Shown: one piece after another, positions 55,855-63,603 of the stretch
Layout of the letters: the number at the start of each line of letters is the position of its first letter
How positions within the stretch are numbered: the first letter of the stretch is position 1
The notes under the pieces: generated by a model
What the model saw: only the letters and a program-made list of their open reading frames with translations
What the model was told of the DNA's origin: nothing
The model's database searches: none
Translations under genes and position numbers: made by a program
NCBI RefSeq assembly: GCF_013623905.1
Contig: NZ_JABKDD010000001.1
Span: 496,001-560,000, forward strand
Direction: 5' to 3'
DNA length: 64,000 nt
Source: Brevibacterium sediminis
GTDB taxonomy: Bacteria > Actinomycetota > Actinomycetes > Actinomycetales > Brevibacteriaceae

Positions 55855-57057
55855 ATGTCGACTTCACGCCTGAGTCCTGCCGACCGGACCCGCTACGCCC
55901 GGCAGATCCGACTGTCCGGATTCGGTGAAAGCGCGCAGGCCGCACTGCTCGACTCGCATGTTCTCGTCATCGGTGCCGGGGGACTCGGCGCCCCGATACT
56001 CAGCTACCTCGCGGCCGTCGGCATCGGCACGATCACCGTGATCGATCCCGATGTCGTCGAGCTGAGCAATCTGCATCGCCAGGTCATCCACACCGAGGCG
56101 GCCATCGGCACTCGTAAGATCGATTCCGCCCGGCAGCGGATGAACGGGATCAATTCGTCGATCGAGGTCCGGATGATTCCGCAGCTGCTCACTCCGGACA
56201 ACGCTCTCGAACTCTTCGAAGGCGTCGACATCGTCGTCGACGGCAGCGACAACTTCGCCACCCGCTACCTTGCCAACGATGCCTGTGAGATTCTCGGAAT
56301 CCCACTCGTCTGGGGGACGATCCTCGGTTTCGACGGTCAGGTCGCCGTCTTCGATGCCGAACGCGGCGCCACACTGCGCGACCTCTACCCCGAGGTTCCG
56401 GCTCCGGGCAGTGTGCCCGACTGTTCGGTCGCCGGAGTCCTCGGGCCCCTGTGCGGAAGCATCGGATCCGCGATGGCGATGGAGGCCATCAAGGTGCTCA
56501 CCGGAATCGGCACCCCGCTCGTCAACAGCGTGGCCATCCACAGCAGCCTCGACACCAGTTGGGAGACGGTCCCGGTGCGACCGATTCCGGGCAGGCCTCC
56601 GGTGACAGACCTCGGGCAGCACCGCGGCGACTACGCCCAGCACACGTTCGACTCACTCAAGACCGACGACACCGCAGAGAGAACAGCCGGCCCGACCACA
56701 GGGGAAAGCCTCCTGGGGCCGGCCACCGTGACCTGGGCGGACGTCGAGGCCGACTCCATCCTCGTCGACATCCGCGATGACGATGAGGTCGCCTCGGGGA
56801 TGGTCCCCAGTGCCATTCACATTCCGATGGACGAGCTGCTCGCCGATCCCAGCCGCTTGCCGACTCCCGACACAGCGGACACCCCCGCCTCCTCTGATGC
56901 CGCCCCAGCACGGCCGCACGGCATCGCCCTCTACTGCCGGTCGGGAGTGCGCTCGGCGAAGACCGCTGCGCAGCTGCGCTCTCACGGCATCGCGGTGACC
57001 TCGGTCAACGGCGGATATCTCGCCTATCTGTCACAGCCGACTCCAGAGCAGAGCTGA
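55855..57057 (+). CDS. moeZ: MoeZ-type adenylyltransferase/sulfurtransferase
   Basis: 400-residue E1-like protein that adenylates the C-terminal glycine of MoaD and loads it with sulfur. The ThiF/MoeB domain (about 8-250) has the nucleotide loop GAGGLGAPIL, the DNFATR region and Cys190 (DCSVAGVLGPLCG). The C-terminal rhodanese domain (about 290-398) has its sulfur-carrying Cys361 in CRSGVRSAK. Fused rhodanese is typical of actinobacterial MoeZ, which can also serve other sulfur carriers such as CysO or ThiS. The ATG at 55855 follows AGGATGGGG. Confidence 0.92.
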   Translation: MSTSRLSPADRTRYARQIRLSGFGESAQAALLDSHVLVIGAGGLGAPILSYLAAVGIGTITVIDPDVVELSNLHRQVIHTEAAIGTRKIDSARQRMNGINSSIEVRMIPQLLTPDNALELFEGVDIVVDGSDNFATRYLANDACEILGIPLVWGTILGFDGQVAVFDAERGATLRDLYPEVPAPGSVPDCSVAGVLGPLCGSIGSAMAMEAIKVLTGIGTPLVNSVAIHSSLDTSWETVPVRPIPGRPPVTDLGQHRGDYAQHTFDSLKTDDTAERTAGPTTGESLLGPATVTWADVEADSILVDIRDDDEVASGMVPSAIHIPMDELLADPSRLPTPDTADTPASSDAAPARPHGIALYCRSGVRSAKTAAQLRSHGIAVTSVNGGYLAYLSQPTPEQS

Positions 57058-57089
57058 CGAGGCTTCAACCGATCTCGCTGTTCAAGGTC

Positions 57090-57335
57090 CTACCCGCCGG
57101 CGAACGGCGGGAGGACATCGACGGTGTCACCGTCGGACAGTTTCACGGACCGATCGGTGGCGGCCACGGAATTGACGAGGAAGCTCGAGCGCGACAGCAC
57201 GGTCGCGGCTTGGGGGTCGGCCGCCTCGGCGAGGGACGTGACGAGCTCATCGACGGACCCGGCACGGATCTGTGATTCGCGGGCGCCGAAGGCCTCCCGG
57301 GCTGCGGCGAAGAACCGAACGGTGATGGTGGGCAC
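57090..57335 (-). CDS. moaD: Molybdopterin synthase sulfur carrier subunit MoaD
   Basis: 81-residue ubiquitin-like protein ending in the required Gly-Gly (PPFAGG), onto which MoeZ places a thiocarboxylate. It starts with GTG at 57335, directly after the moaA stop, so it is translated with moaA from the minus strand. Length and the FFAAAREAFGARESQI pattern are normal. Confidence 0.92.
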   Translation of the reverse strand: MPTITVRFFAAAREAFGARESQIRAGSVDELVTSLAEAADPQAATVLSRSSFLVNSVAATDRSVKLSDGDTVDVLPPFAGG

Positions 57336-58424
57336 TTATCCTCCGATGGCGCTCATGGGTCGTTGTGGCTGCTCGAACGAATCCGTGTCCATCCCATGAC
57401 CGGCGAGCTTCTTCCAGTGCGCACCCTTCCATAGGTTCGCAATCGATTCGTCGGAAGCACCATCGCGCATCGCCGTGAGCAGATCGACCTCGGTGCGGGA
57501 GAACAGGCAGGTGCGCACACGTCCCTCCGCGGTCAGGCGAGTGCGAGTGCAGTCTGCGCAGAAGGGACGCGTGACCGAAGCGATGATGCCGACAGTGCCG
57601 AGGATCGAATCGGGACGGCGTCGATCGGCGACGAGGAACTTCTCGGCCGGGGCCCCGTTCCGCGGGGCCGAATCCGGGGTGAGCACGAATCGGGGTTCGA
57701 GGAGGGCGAAGATGTCGGCTGCGGTGATCATCGACGTCCGCTCCCAGGAATGTCCGGCATCCAGGGGCATCTGTTCGATGAACCGCAGGCTCAGATCCTG
57801 CTCGAGACACCACTGCAGAAGATCAGGAGCCTGTGCATCGTTGACCCCCGGCAGCAGCACAGCGTTGATCTTCACAGGGTTGAGACCGGCGGCTTTCGCC
57901 CCGTCGATGCCCTCGAGCACACGTTTGAGGAACGGGCGCCGGGTCATGGTCGCGAAGGTCTCCGGATCGATCGTGTCGAGAGAGACGTTGATGCGATCCA
58001 GTCCCGCCGCTTTCAGCCCCGCGGCGCGTTTGTCCAGGCCGATCGCGTTCGTCGTCAGTGCGATGTTCGGTCGCGGCTCCAGTGCTGCGACGCCGGCGAT
58101 GATCTCGTTGATGTCCTTGCGGGTGAGAGGTTCGCCTCCGGTGAAGCGGACCTGGTCGACGCCGAACTTCTCCACGGCGATGCGGACGAAGCGGACGATC
58201 TCGTCACCGGACATTGCGGAGTCGCGAGACATGAACTCGACGCCCTCTTCCGGCATGCAGTAGGTGCAGCGCAGATTGCAGAAGTCGGTGAGGGAGATGC
58301 GGAGGTCGCGAGCGCGGCGATCGAAGGTGTCGAGCAGCGAGTCCTCATTGTGAGCGGTGAACTCCTCGCCCGGGTCCACCGTCGGAGTTCTCAGCACCGG
58401 CATGGGCAGGCCGATCTTCTCCAT
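57336..58424 (-). CDS. moaA: GTP 3',8-cyclase MoaA
   Basis: 362-residue radical SAM enzyme making the first cofactor intermediate from GTP. The N-terminal cluster cysteines are Cys49, Cys53 and Cys56 (FCNLRCTYCMPEEG), and the C-terminal cluster shows FCADCTRTRLTAEG then CLFS. It ends in the conserved GG. AAGGAGG precedes the ATG at 58424. With moaD it forms a minus-strand pair inside an otherwise plus-strand cluster, only 41 nt from the divergent moeA2. Confidence 0.96.
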   Translation of the reverse strand: MEKIGLPMPVLRTPTVDPGEEFTAHNEDSLLDTFDRRARDLRISLTDFCNLRCTYCMPEEGVEFMSRDSAMSGDEIVRFVRIAVEKFGVDQVRFTGGEPLTRKDINEIIAGVAALEPRPNIALTTNAIGLDKRAAGLKAAGLDRINVSLDTIDPETFATMTRRPFLKRVLEGIDGAKAAGLNPVKINAVLLPGVNDAQAPDLLQWCLEQDLSLRFIEQMPLDAGHSWERTSMITAADIFALLEPRFVLTPDSAPRNGAPAEKFLVADRRRPDSILGTVGIIASVTRPFCADCTRTRLTAEGRVRTCLFSRTEVDLLTAMRDGASDESIANLWKGAHWKKLAGHGMDTDSFEQPQRPMSAIGG

Positions 58425-58465
58425 TGCGTCATCCTCCTTGAACAGCGTGTCGATATCATCGTCCC

Positions 58466-59686
58466 ATGACTACTGCGAAGATGCATCGTGAGCGCATATC
58501 CGAGATCATTACGCCGCTGACCGGTCCGGTGAGCCTGCCGCTGAGTTCACTGCTGGAAGCGCCGAGGCGACTGACCGCCGATGTGGAATCGCCGATCGAT
58601 GTGCCCGGCTTCGACAACTCGAGCATGGACGGCTACGCCCTGGCCGCGGCCACCGTGGAGGAGATGCGGCAACGCCCGATTCTCGTATGCGGTCGCGTCG
58701 CAGCGGGGTCCCGTGGTGAGACAGTCCAGCCGGGCACCGCGGTGGAGATCATGACCGGGGCACCGCTGCCGCAGGGAACCGATATGGTCGTCAAGATCGA
58801 AGACACCTCGCCGGGACGCTTCGGTGCCGAATCCATCACCCTATCCATCACCCTCGACGCTCATGCGGAACCGTGCCCGGGAGCATTCGTCCGCCCCCGC
58901 GGCTCCGACGTGAGCGCCGGTCAGACCGTGTTGAGCGCGGGCACCATGCTGACGCCCGCTCACCTCGGCGTGGCCGCCGCGTGTGGAGTGAACGAACTGC
59001 CCGTGCTCGGCCTGCCGCGTGTCCTCGTCGTGAGCACGGGTGATGAGATCGCCGCCGAGGCGGCCGCCGGGATCAACGACGCGAATTCCGTGACGCTCAG
59101 CTCCGGGCTGCGCCGCCTCGGTGTCGACACCGAGGTCGCGTTCGTCCCCGACGACCCGCAGCAGCTGCTCGACCGAGTCCGCGACAGCGACGCTCAGCTG
59201 GTCATCTCGACCGGCGGCATCTCGAAGGGAGCGCACGAAGTCGTCAAACTCGCTGCCGATCTCGATGCGGGCTCTTCGATGACCTTCGAACCGATCGCCA
59301 TGCAGCCCGGGGGGCCGCAGGGCTGCGGACGTCTGGCCGACCACGCGTGGGTGGCACTTCCCGGCAACCCGGTGAGCACACTCATCAGCTTCGAGCTCTT
59401 CATCCGCCCCGCCCTGCTCGGGCTGGCCGATCATGAAGCACCCCGGGAAGTCGCCCACCACCGACTGGCCCACGGATTCGACGAAGCCCCTCCAGCCGGA
59501 AAGCTGCAGGTCCGCCGTGCCAGACTGACTGAGGCAGGCCTCGAGTTCGTCGGCGACTCCCGATCCCACCTGCTGCACAGCTATGCCGAAGCCAGCCATC
59601 TCGTCTTCGTCTCACCCGAGGAGGCGGGCACAGGCGATCCGTTCTCAGCTATGGAAGATAGGCTGATGACGTGGAAGATCGCATGA
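58466..59686 (+). CDS. moeA: Molybdopterin molybdenumtransferase MoeA, canonical copy
   Basis: 406-residue MoeA/gephyrin-E-like enzyme. Contains DNSSMDGYA near residue 50, GAPLPQGTDMVVK, VVSTGDEI, ISTGGISKGAHEV and the typical PGNPVSTLISFELF motif. This is the more standard of the two MoeA proteins here. The stop overlaps moaC as ATGA, placing it first in the moeA2-moaC-moaE-HTH/TOBE operon. Confidence 0.94.
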   Translation: MTTAKMHRERISEIITPLTGPVSLPLSSLLEAPRRLTADVESPIDVPGFDNSSMDGYALAAATVEEMRQRPILVCGRVAAGSRGETVQPGTAVEIMTGAPLPQGTDMVVKIEDTSPGRFGAESITLSITLDAHAEPCPGAFVRPRGSDVSAGQTVLSAGTMLTPAHLGVAAACGVNELPVLGLPRVLVVSTGDEIAAEAAAGINDANSVTLSSGLRRLGVDTEVAFVPDDPQQLLDRVRDSDAQLVISTGGISKGAHEVVKLAADLDAGSSMTFEPIAMQPGGPQGCGRLADHAWVALPGNPVSTLISFELFIRPALLGLADHEAPREVAHHRLAHGFDEAPPAGKLQVRRARLTEAGLEFVGDSRSHLLHSYAEASHLVFVSPEEAGTGDPFSAMEDRLMTWKIA

Positions 59687-60153
59687 AACTCAGCCACGTC
59701 GACGCATCGGGGACAGCCCAGATGGTCGATGTCGGCGACAAGGACGTCACGAAGCGCCGGGCCGTCGCGTCCGGCCTCATCACCACTCGGTCCGAGGTCA
59801 TCGACCTCATCACCGAGGCGGGACTGCCCAAGGGCGATGCCCTGCCCGTGGCCCGCATCGCGGCCGTGATGGGCGCCAAGCGCACCAGCGACCTCATCCC
59901 GCTGTGCCATCCGCTGCCGCTGACGGGAATCGATGTGGAGTTCGAACTCCGCGAGGACGCGGTGGCCATCACTGCCGCGGTCAAGACTGTGTCGAAGACT
60001 GGCGTCGAAATGGAAGCGCTGACGGCTGTGACCACGGCGGCGCTGACGATCTTCGACATGATCAAAGCCGTCGACAGTCGAGCCGTGATCGGCGACATCA
60101 AGGTCATCGAGAAGACCGGCGGAAAGAGCGGCGATTGGACACGAGAGTCATGA
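59683..60153 (+). CDS. moaC: Cyclic pyranopterin monophosphate synthase MoaC
   Basis: 156-residue enzyme converting the MoaA product to cyclic pyranopterin monophosphate. Conserved stretches LSHVDASG, RAVASGLI, AKRTSDLIPLCHPL and KTGVEMEALTAV are present, the last holding key acidic residues. ATG at 59683 overlaps the moeA stop; GTG at 59671 is possible but less likely. Overlaps moaE at its end. Confidence 0.96.
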   Translation: MKLSHVDASGTAQMVDVGDKDVTKRRAVASGLITTRSEVIDLITEAGLPKGDALPVARIAAVMGAKRTSDLIPLCHPLPLTGIDVEFELREDAVAITAAVKTVSKTGVEMEALTAVTTAALTIFDMIKAVDSRAVIGDIKVIEKTGGKSGDWTRES

Positions 60154-60581
60154 GCACCGGAACCGTCGTGACCACAGGAGTCGTCGAGACCCCGATTTCG
60201 ACCCAGGAGCTCGAACCCGAGGTCCTCACCGACGCCTGTGGTGCCGCCGTCAGCTTCTCCGGTGTCATCCGCGACCACGATGAAGGCCGTGGAGTGAGCC
60301 GACTGCACTATGAATACCACCCCCTGGCCTCAACACAGATCGCCGAGGTGGCGGCAGACGTCGCTGCCCGTCATCCCGCGGTCAGGCTCTCCGTCGTCCA
60401 CCGCGTCGGTGACCTCGAGATCGGCGACGTGGCCCTGGCCGCGGTCGTCGCCTCCGCTCACCGGCAGGATTCCTTCCGTGCCTGCTCCGAGCTCATCGAC
60501 GAGGTCAAGGCCCGGGTCGCGATCTGGAAACACCAGCACTTCAGCGATGGCACGGACGAATGGGTAGGAGCCCTCGAATGA
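60150..60581 (+). CDS. moaE: Molybdopterin synthase catalytic subunit MoaE
   Basis: 143-residue catalytic subunit that adds the dithiolene sulfurs from MoaD. The catalytic lysines fit Lys120 and Lys127 (VKARVAIWKHQHF), and GAAVSFSGVIRDHDEG and RVGDLEIGDVALAAVVAS are conserved. ATG at 60150 overlaps moaC; the stop overlaps the next ATG. Its partner moaD is encoded 3 kb away on the other strand. Confidence 0.95.
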   Translation: MSTGTVVTTGVVETPISTQELEPEVLTDACGAAVSFSGVIRDHDEGRGVSRLHYEYHPLASTQIAEVAADVAARHPAVRLSVVHRVGDLEIGDVALAAVVASAHRQDSFRACSELIDEVKARVAIWKHQHFSDGTDEWVGALE

Positions 60582-60979
60582 CACGACTGCGTATCAGCGA
60601 TGCGGCACGCTTCCTCGGAGTCAGCGATGACACGGTTCGCCGGTGGGTCGCCGATGGTCGCCTCTCCCAACACAAAGACGCGTCGAACCGGGCGGTCGTC
60701 GAAGGCAGTGAGCTCGCCGCCCTCGCCCAAACATCGTCCGGGGCTCTGCCCGATCCCAGCGGCGTCGTGAGCTCCTCGCGCAACCGCTTCGCCGGACTCG
60801 TCACAGACGTCAGCATCGACGGAGTGATGGCCCAGGTCAGCATGCAGTGCGGTCCCTTCCGCGTGGTATCGCTGATGTCGGCCGAAGCCTGTCGCGAACT
60901 CGAGCTCGAACCGGGAAGCCTCGCGACCGCCTCGGTGAAGGCGACGATGGTGTCGATCGACACCGTCCCGGGTTCATGA
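60578..60979 (+). CDS. HTH - TOBE molybdate-binding protein (mop-like, possible regulator)
   Basis: 133 residues in two parts: an excisionase/MerR-like helix-turn-helix at about 4-55 (LRISDAARFLGVSDDTVRRWVADGRL), and a TOBE/Mop domain at about 70-133 (SSRNRFAGLVTDVSIDGVMAQVSMQCGPFRVVSLMS). Mop domains bind molybdate. This type of HTH-plus-TOBE protein is found in actinobacterial molybdenum loci and may take the place of ModE as a molybdate sensor. It ends 95 nt before modA. Overlaps moaE by 4 nt. Function as a repressor is inferred. Confidence 0.87.
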   Translation: MTRLRISDAARFLGVSDDTVRRWVADGRLSQHKDASNRAVVEGSELAALAQTSSGALPDPSGVVSSSRNRFAGLVTDVSIDGVMAQVSMQCGPFRVVSLMSAEACRELELEPGSLATASVKATMVSIDTVPGS

Positions 60980-61000
60980 AGGGCAGTCGACTCTTCCGCG

Positions 61001-61027
61001 TTGCACGAACTCTGCGAGTCTCATAAT
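61001..61027 (+). promoter_or_regulatory. Possible modA promoter flanked by repeats
   Basis: TTGCAC (61001-61006) and CATAAT (61022-61027), with a short 15-nt spacer. The heptamer AGTCGAC occurs on either side, at 60985-60991 and 61037-61043, and could be binding half-sites, though this word is not rare at this base composition. Confidence 0.3.
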
Positions 61028-61074
61028 CGGAACTGAAGTCGACACGGAACCGCATCTGCGGGTTCAATGGGGGT

Positions 61075-61839
61075 ATGAAGAAAACCCTGCTGGGGCTCTG
61101 CACCGTCGCAGCCCTGACCCTGACCGCCTGCTCCTCCGGACCCGACACGGGGGCCGAAGCGGACCAATCGGAAGAGATCACCGTCTTCGCCGCCGCTTCG
61201 CTCACCGAAGTCTTCGAAGACATCGCCGATGAGTTCACGGCGACCGATCCGAACGCACCCGAGGTGAAGTTCTCCTTCGCCGGATCGTCCGACCTGGTCT
61301 CCCAGATCTCCGAAGGCGCCCCCGCCGACGTCATCGCCACCGCTGATGAGAAGACGATGGACACGCTGGAGAACGACGACCTGCTCGCCGGCGAGCCTGA
61401 GATGTTCGCTTCGAACACGCTCACGCTGGCCGTGGCCGACGGCAATCCGAAGGCGATCAAGAGCTCCAAGGACTTCTCCGGCAACGACCTCGTAGTCTGC
61501 GCACCTCAGGTGCCCTGCGGAGCCGCGACGGAGAAGTGGGCCGAGACCAATGACGTCGATCTCGATCCGGTCAGCGAAGAGAACTCGGTCACCGATGTCC
61601 TCGGCAAGGTCGGCGCCGGACAGGCCGATGCGGGAATCGTCTACGTCACTGATATCGCCCGTGGCGACGGCAAGGTCGAACAGGTCGATCTCGACGGCGC
61701 AGACAAGGTCATCAACAAGTACCCGGCCGCCACCGTCAAGGCCAGCGAGAACCAGGACCAAGCCGATGCCTTCGTGAAGTTCCTCGGCTCCGACACAGCC
61801 CAGAAGCTGCTGCGCGACGCCGGTTTCGCCGCAGGCTGA
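61075..61839 (+). CDS. modA: Molybdate ABC transporter substrate-binding lipoprotein ModA
   Basis: 254-residue binding protein. A lipoprotein signal with lipobox LTAC places the lipid on Cys19. The mature part shows ITVFAAASLTEVFEDIADEF and FAGSSDLVSQISEGAPADV, typical oxyanion-binding segments of ModA, then the ALGPVPCGAATEKW-like CAPQVPCGAATEKW region. It captures molybdate (possibly tungstate) outside the membrane and hands it to the fused ModBC. The ModBC start lies 2 nt after its stop. Confidence 0.95.
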   Translation: MKKTLLGLCTVAALTLTACSSGPDTGAEADQSEEITVFAAASLTEVFEDIADEFTATDPNAPEVKFSFAGSSDLVSQISEGAPADVIATADEKTMDTLENDDLLAGEPEMFASNTLTLAVADGNPKAIKSSKDFSGNDLVVCAPQVPCGAATEKWAETNDVDLDPVSEENSVTDVLGKVGAGQADAGIVYVTDIARGDGKVEQVDLDGADKVINKYPAATVKASENQDQADAFVKFLGSDTAQKLLRDAGFAAG

Positions 61840-61841
61840 CA

Positions 61842-63575
61842 ATGCCCGCGCCCTTCCCAAACCGACCGGCGGCGTCCCCGCCCAGCCGAGAGAGGCGGCT
61901 CAGATCGGATCCGCTCATCCCGGGCTGGCTGTGGCTGCCCGCCGTCATCGGCATCGTCTTCCTGCTCCTGCCGATCATCGGCATGCTCACCCGAGTCGAC
62001 CCGCAGGGTCTGCTTGCCGTGATCACGGCCGAGGAATCGCGGCTGGCGATGAAGCTGTCCCTGCTGACCTCGGTGACCTCGGCTCTCATCAGCGTCCTCA
62101 TCGGCTTTCCCCTCGGGTACCTGCTCGCCACCCGAACGTTCCCCGGCCAACGCATCGTCCGCACCCTCATCCTGCTGCCCCTCGTGCTGCCACCGGTGGT
62201 CAGCGGACTCGCACTGCTCTACACCTGGGGCCGGTCGGCCATCCTCGGCGGCGGACTCGAGGCGGCGGGCCTCAGCCTCGCCTACACCACCTCGGCGGTG
62301 ATCATGGCGCAGGTCTTCGTGTCCCTGCCGTTCATGGTCATGTCCGTCGAGACCGCCACCGCGGGACTCGGCCGCCGCTATGAGCTCACCGCCGCCGAGC
62401 TCGGCGCGAAACCCAATCGCGTCTTCTTCACCGTCACCCTGCCGCTGCTCCGACACGGGATCATCACGGGTGCCGTGCTGTGCTTCGCTCGCTCGCTCGG
62501 CGAGTTCGGGGCGACGCTGACCTTCGCCGGGTCGCTGTCCGGCGTCACCAGGACGATGCCGCTGCAGATCTATCTCGTGCGCGAATCCGACCCGCAGGCA
62601 GCCATCGGCCTCTCGCTCCTGCTCATCGCCATCGCCGTGCTCATCATCATCCTCGCCTACCGGTCCCCGCACGCTCTCCGCCTGAAGTCCCCGCGCAGTT
62701 CTCCGACACCCACTCCCGCCGACACGGTCCCGGCTGCCGCCCCCGTCGAGGCGGACCCGCGCTCCCCGACGGATGTATCCGAACGTGGGGGAGCGGAGAG
62801 CACAGACGCGCAATCCGCGGACCCCGGGCAGGGCATCAGTGCCGAAATCCGACTCAGCGCCCGTGGAATCGCACTGGATCTCAGTGCCTCGCGGCCGGGA
62901 ACCACCGCGATCATCGGTCGCAACGGGGCCGGAAAATCCACCCTGTTCCAGGTCCTCACCGGAGCCCTCGTGCCCGACTCCGGACGACTCCGCATCGGGG
63001 AGGACACGGTGTTCGATACCGCCGCGGGCCTGTGGCCACCCGTCCACGATCGCGGCATCGTCCATCTCGCGCAGAACCCGCTCCTGTTCCCGCACCTCAA
63101 CGTCATCGAGAACGTCAGCTTCGGTCTGCGGGCTTTGGGCGCGTCTCGCGGCGCCGCAAATGAACGCGCGCAGGCGATGCTCGACCGCCTCGGCGTGGGG
63201 CAGTGCGCGAACCGCAGACCGGACGCCGTCTCCGGCGGGCAGGCCGCCCGCATCGCCCTGGCTCGTGCTCTCGTCGTCGAGCCGAAGCTGCTGCTGCTCG
63301 ACGAGCCTCTCGCTGCCCTCGACGTGGATGTGGCAGTCGAGACCCGGCAAGTGCTGGTCCGTCTGCTGAAGGGTCGCAGCGCACTGCTCGTCACTCATGA
63401 CGTCGACGATGTCACCGCCTTGGCCGACTCACTGGTTCTGGTCGAGAACGGAAGCGTCGCCCACTCGGCTCCCATCGGGCAGGTCGACCCCGAATCCGCA
63501 GGTGAGGCCGCTGAATTCCTCCTCAGCTTTTGCATGCGGGACCGTGACGGAATAGTGTGCAATCAGTCACAGTGA
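61842..63575 (+). CDS. modB: Molybdate ABC transporter: fused permease-ATPase (ModB-ModC)
   Basis: 577 residues joining two proteins that are usually separate. Residues about 1-280 are the ModB permease with about six helices (GFPLGYLLATRTFPGQR, and ARSLGEFGATLTFAGSL carrying the EAA-type loop). A Pro/Ala/Glu-rich linker (about 282-340) leads to the ModC ATPase: Walker A GRNGAGKST near 357-366, signature VSGGQAARIALARAL near 463-478, then LLLLDEPLAALD and the switch His in LLVTHDVDDV. The protein ends soon after, with no TOBE domains, which ModC normally has; the nearest TOBE is on the separate HTH gene upstream. Confidence 0.92.
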   Translation: MPAPFPNRPAASPPSRERRLRSDPLIPGWLWLPAVIGIVFLLLPIIGMLTRVDPQGLLAVITAEESRLAMKLSLLTSVTSALISVLIGFPLGYLLATRTFPGQRIVRTLILLPLVLPPVVSGLALLYTWGRSAILGGGLEAAGLSLAYTTSAVIMAQVFVSLPFMVMSVETATAGLGRRYELTAAELGAKPNRVFFTVTLPLLRHGIITGAVLCFARSLGEFGATLTFAGSLSGVTRTMPLQIYLVRESDPQAAIGLSLLLIAIAVLIIILAYRSPHALRLKSPRSSPTPTPADTVPAAAPVEADPRSPTDVSERGGAESTDAQSADPGQGISAEIRLSARGIALDLSASRPGTTAIIGRNGAGKSTLFQVLTGALVPDSGRLRIGEDTVFDTAAGLWPPVHDRGIVHLAQNPLLFPHLNVIENVSFGLRALGASRGAANERAQAMLDRLGVGQCANRRPDAVSGGQAARIALARALVVEPKLLLLDEPLAALDVDVAVETRQVLVRLLKGRSALLVTHDVDDVTALADSLVLVENGSVAHSAPIGQVDPESAGEAAEFLLSFCMRDRDGIVCNQSQ

Positions 63576-63603
63576 AAATTGGCATGCAAGGGAGCACACC
63601 GCA

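Noticed and set aside
61641..63398. 585-codon open frame antisense to modA and modBC
   Set aside because: Composition-driven shadow of certain genes, rich in Gln/Glu/Arg without structure.
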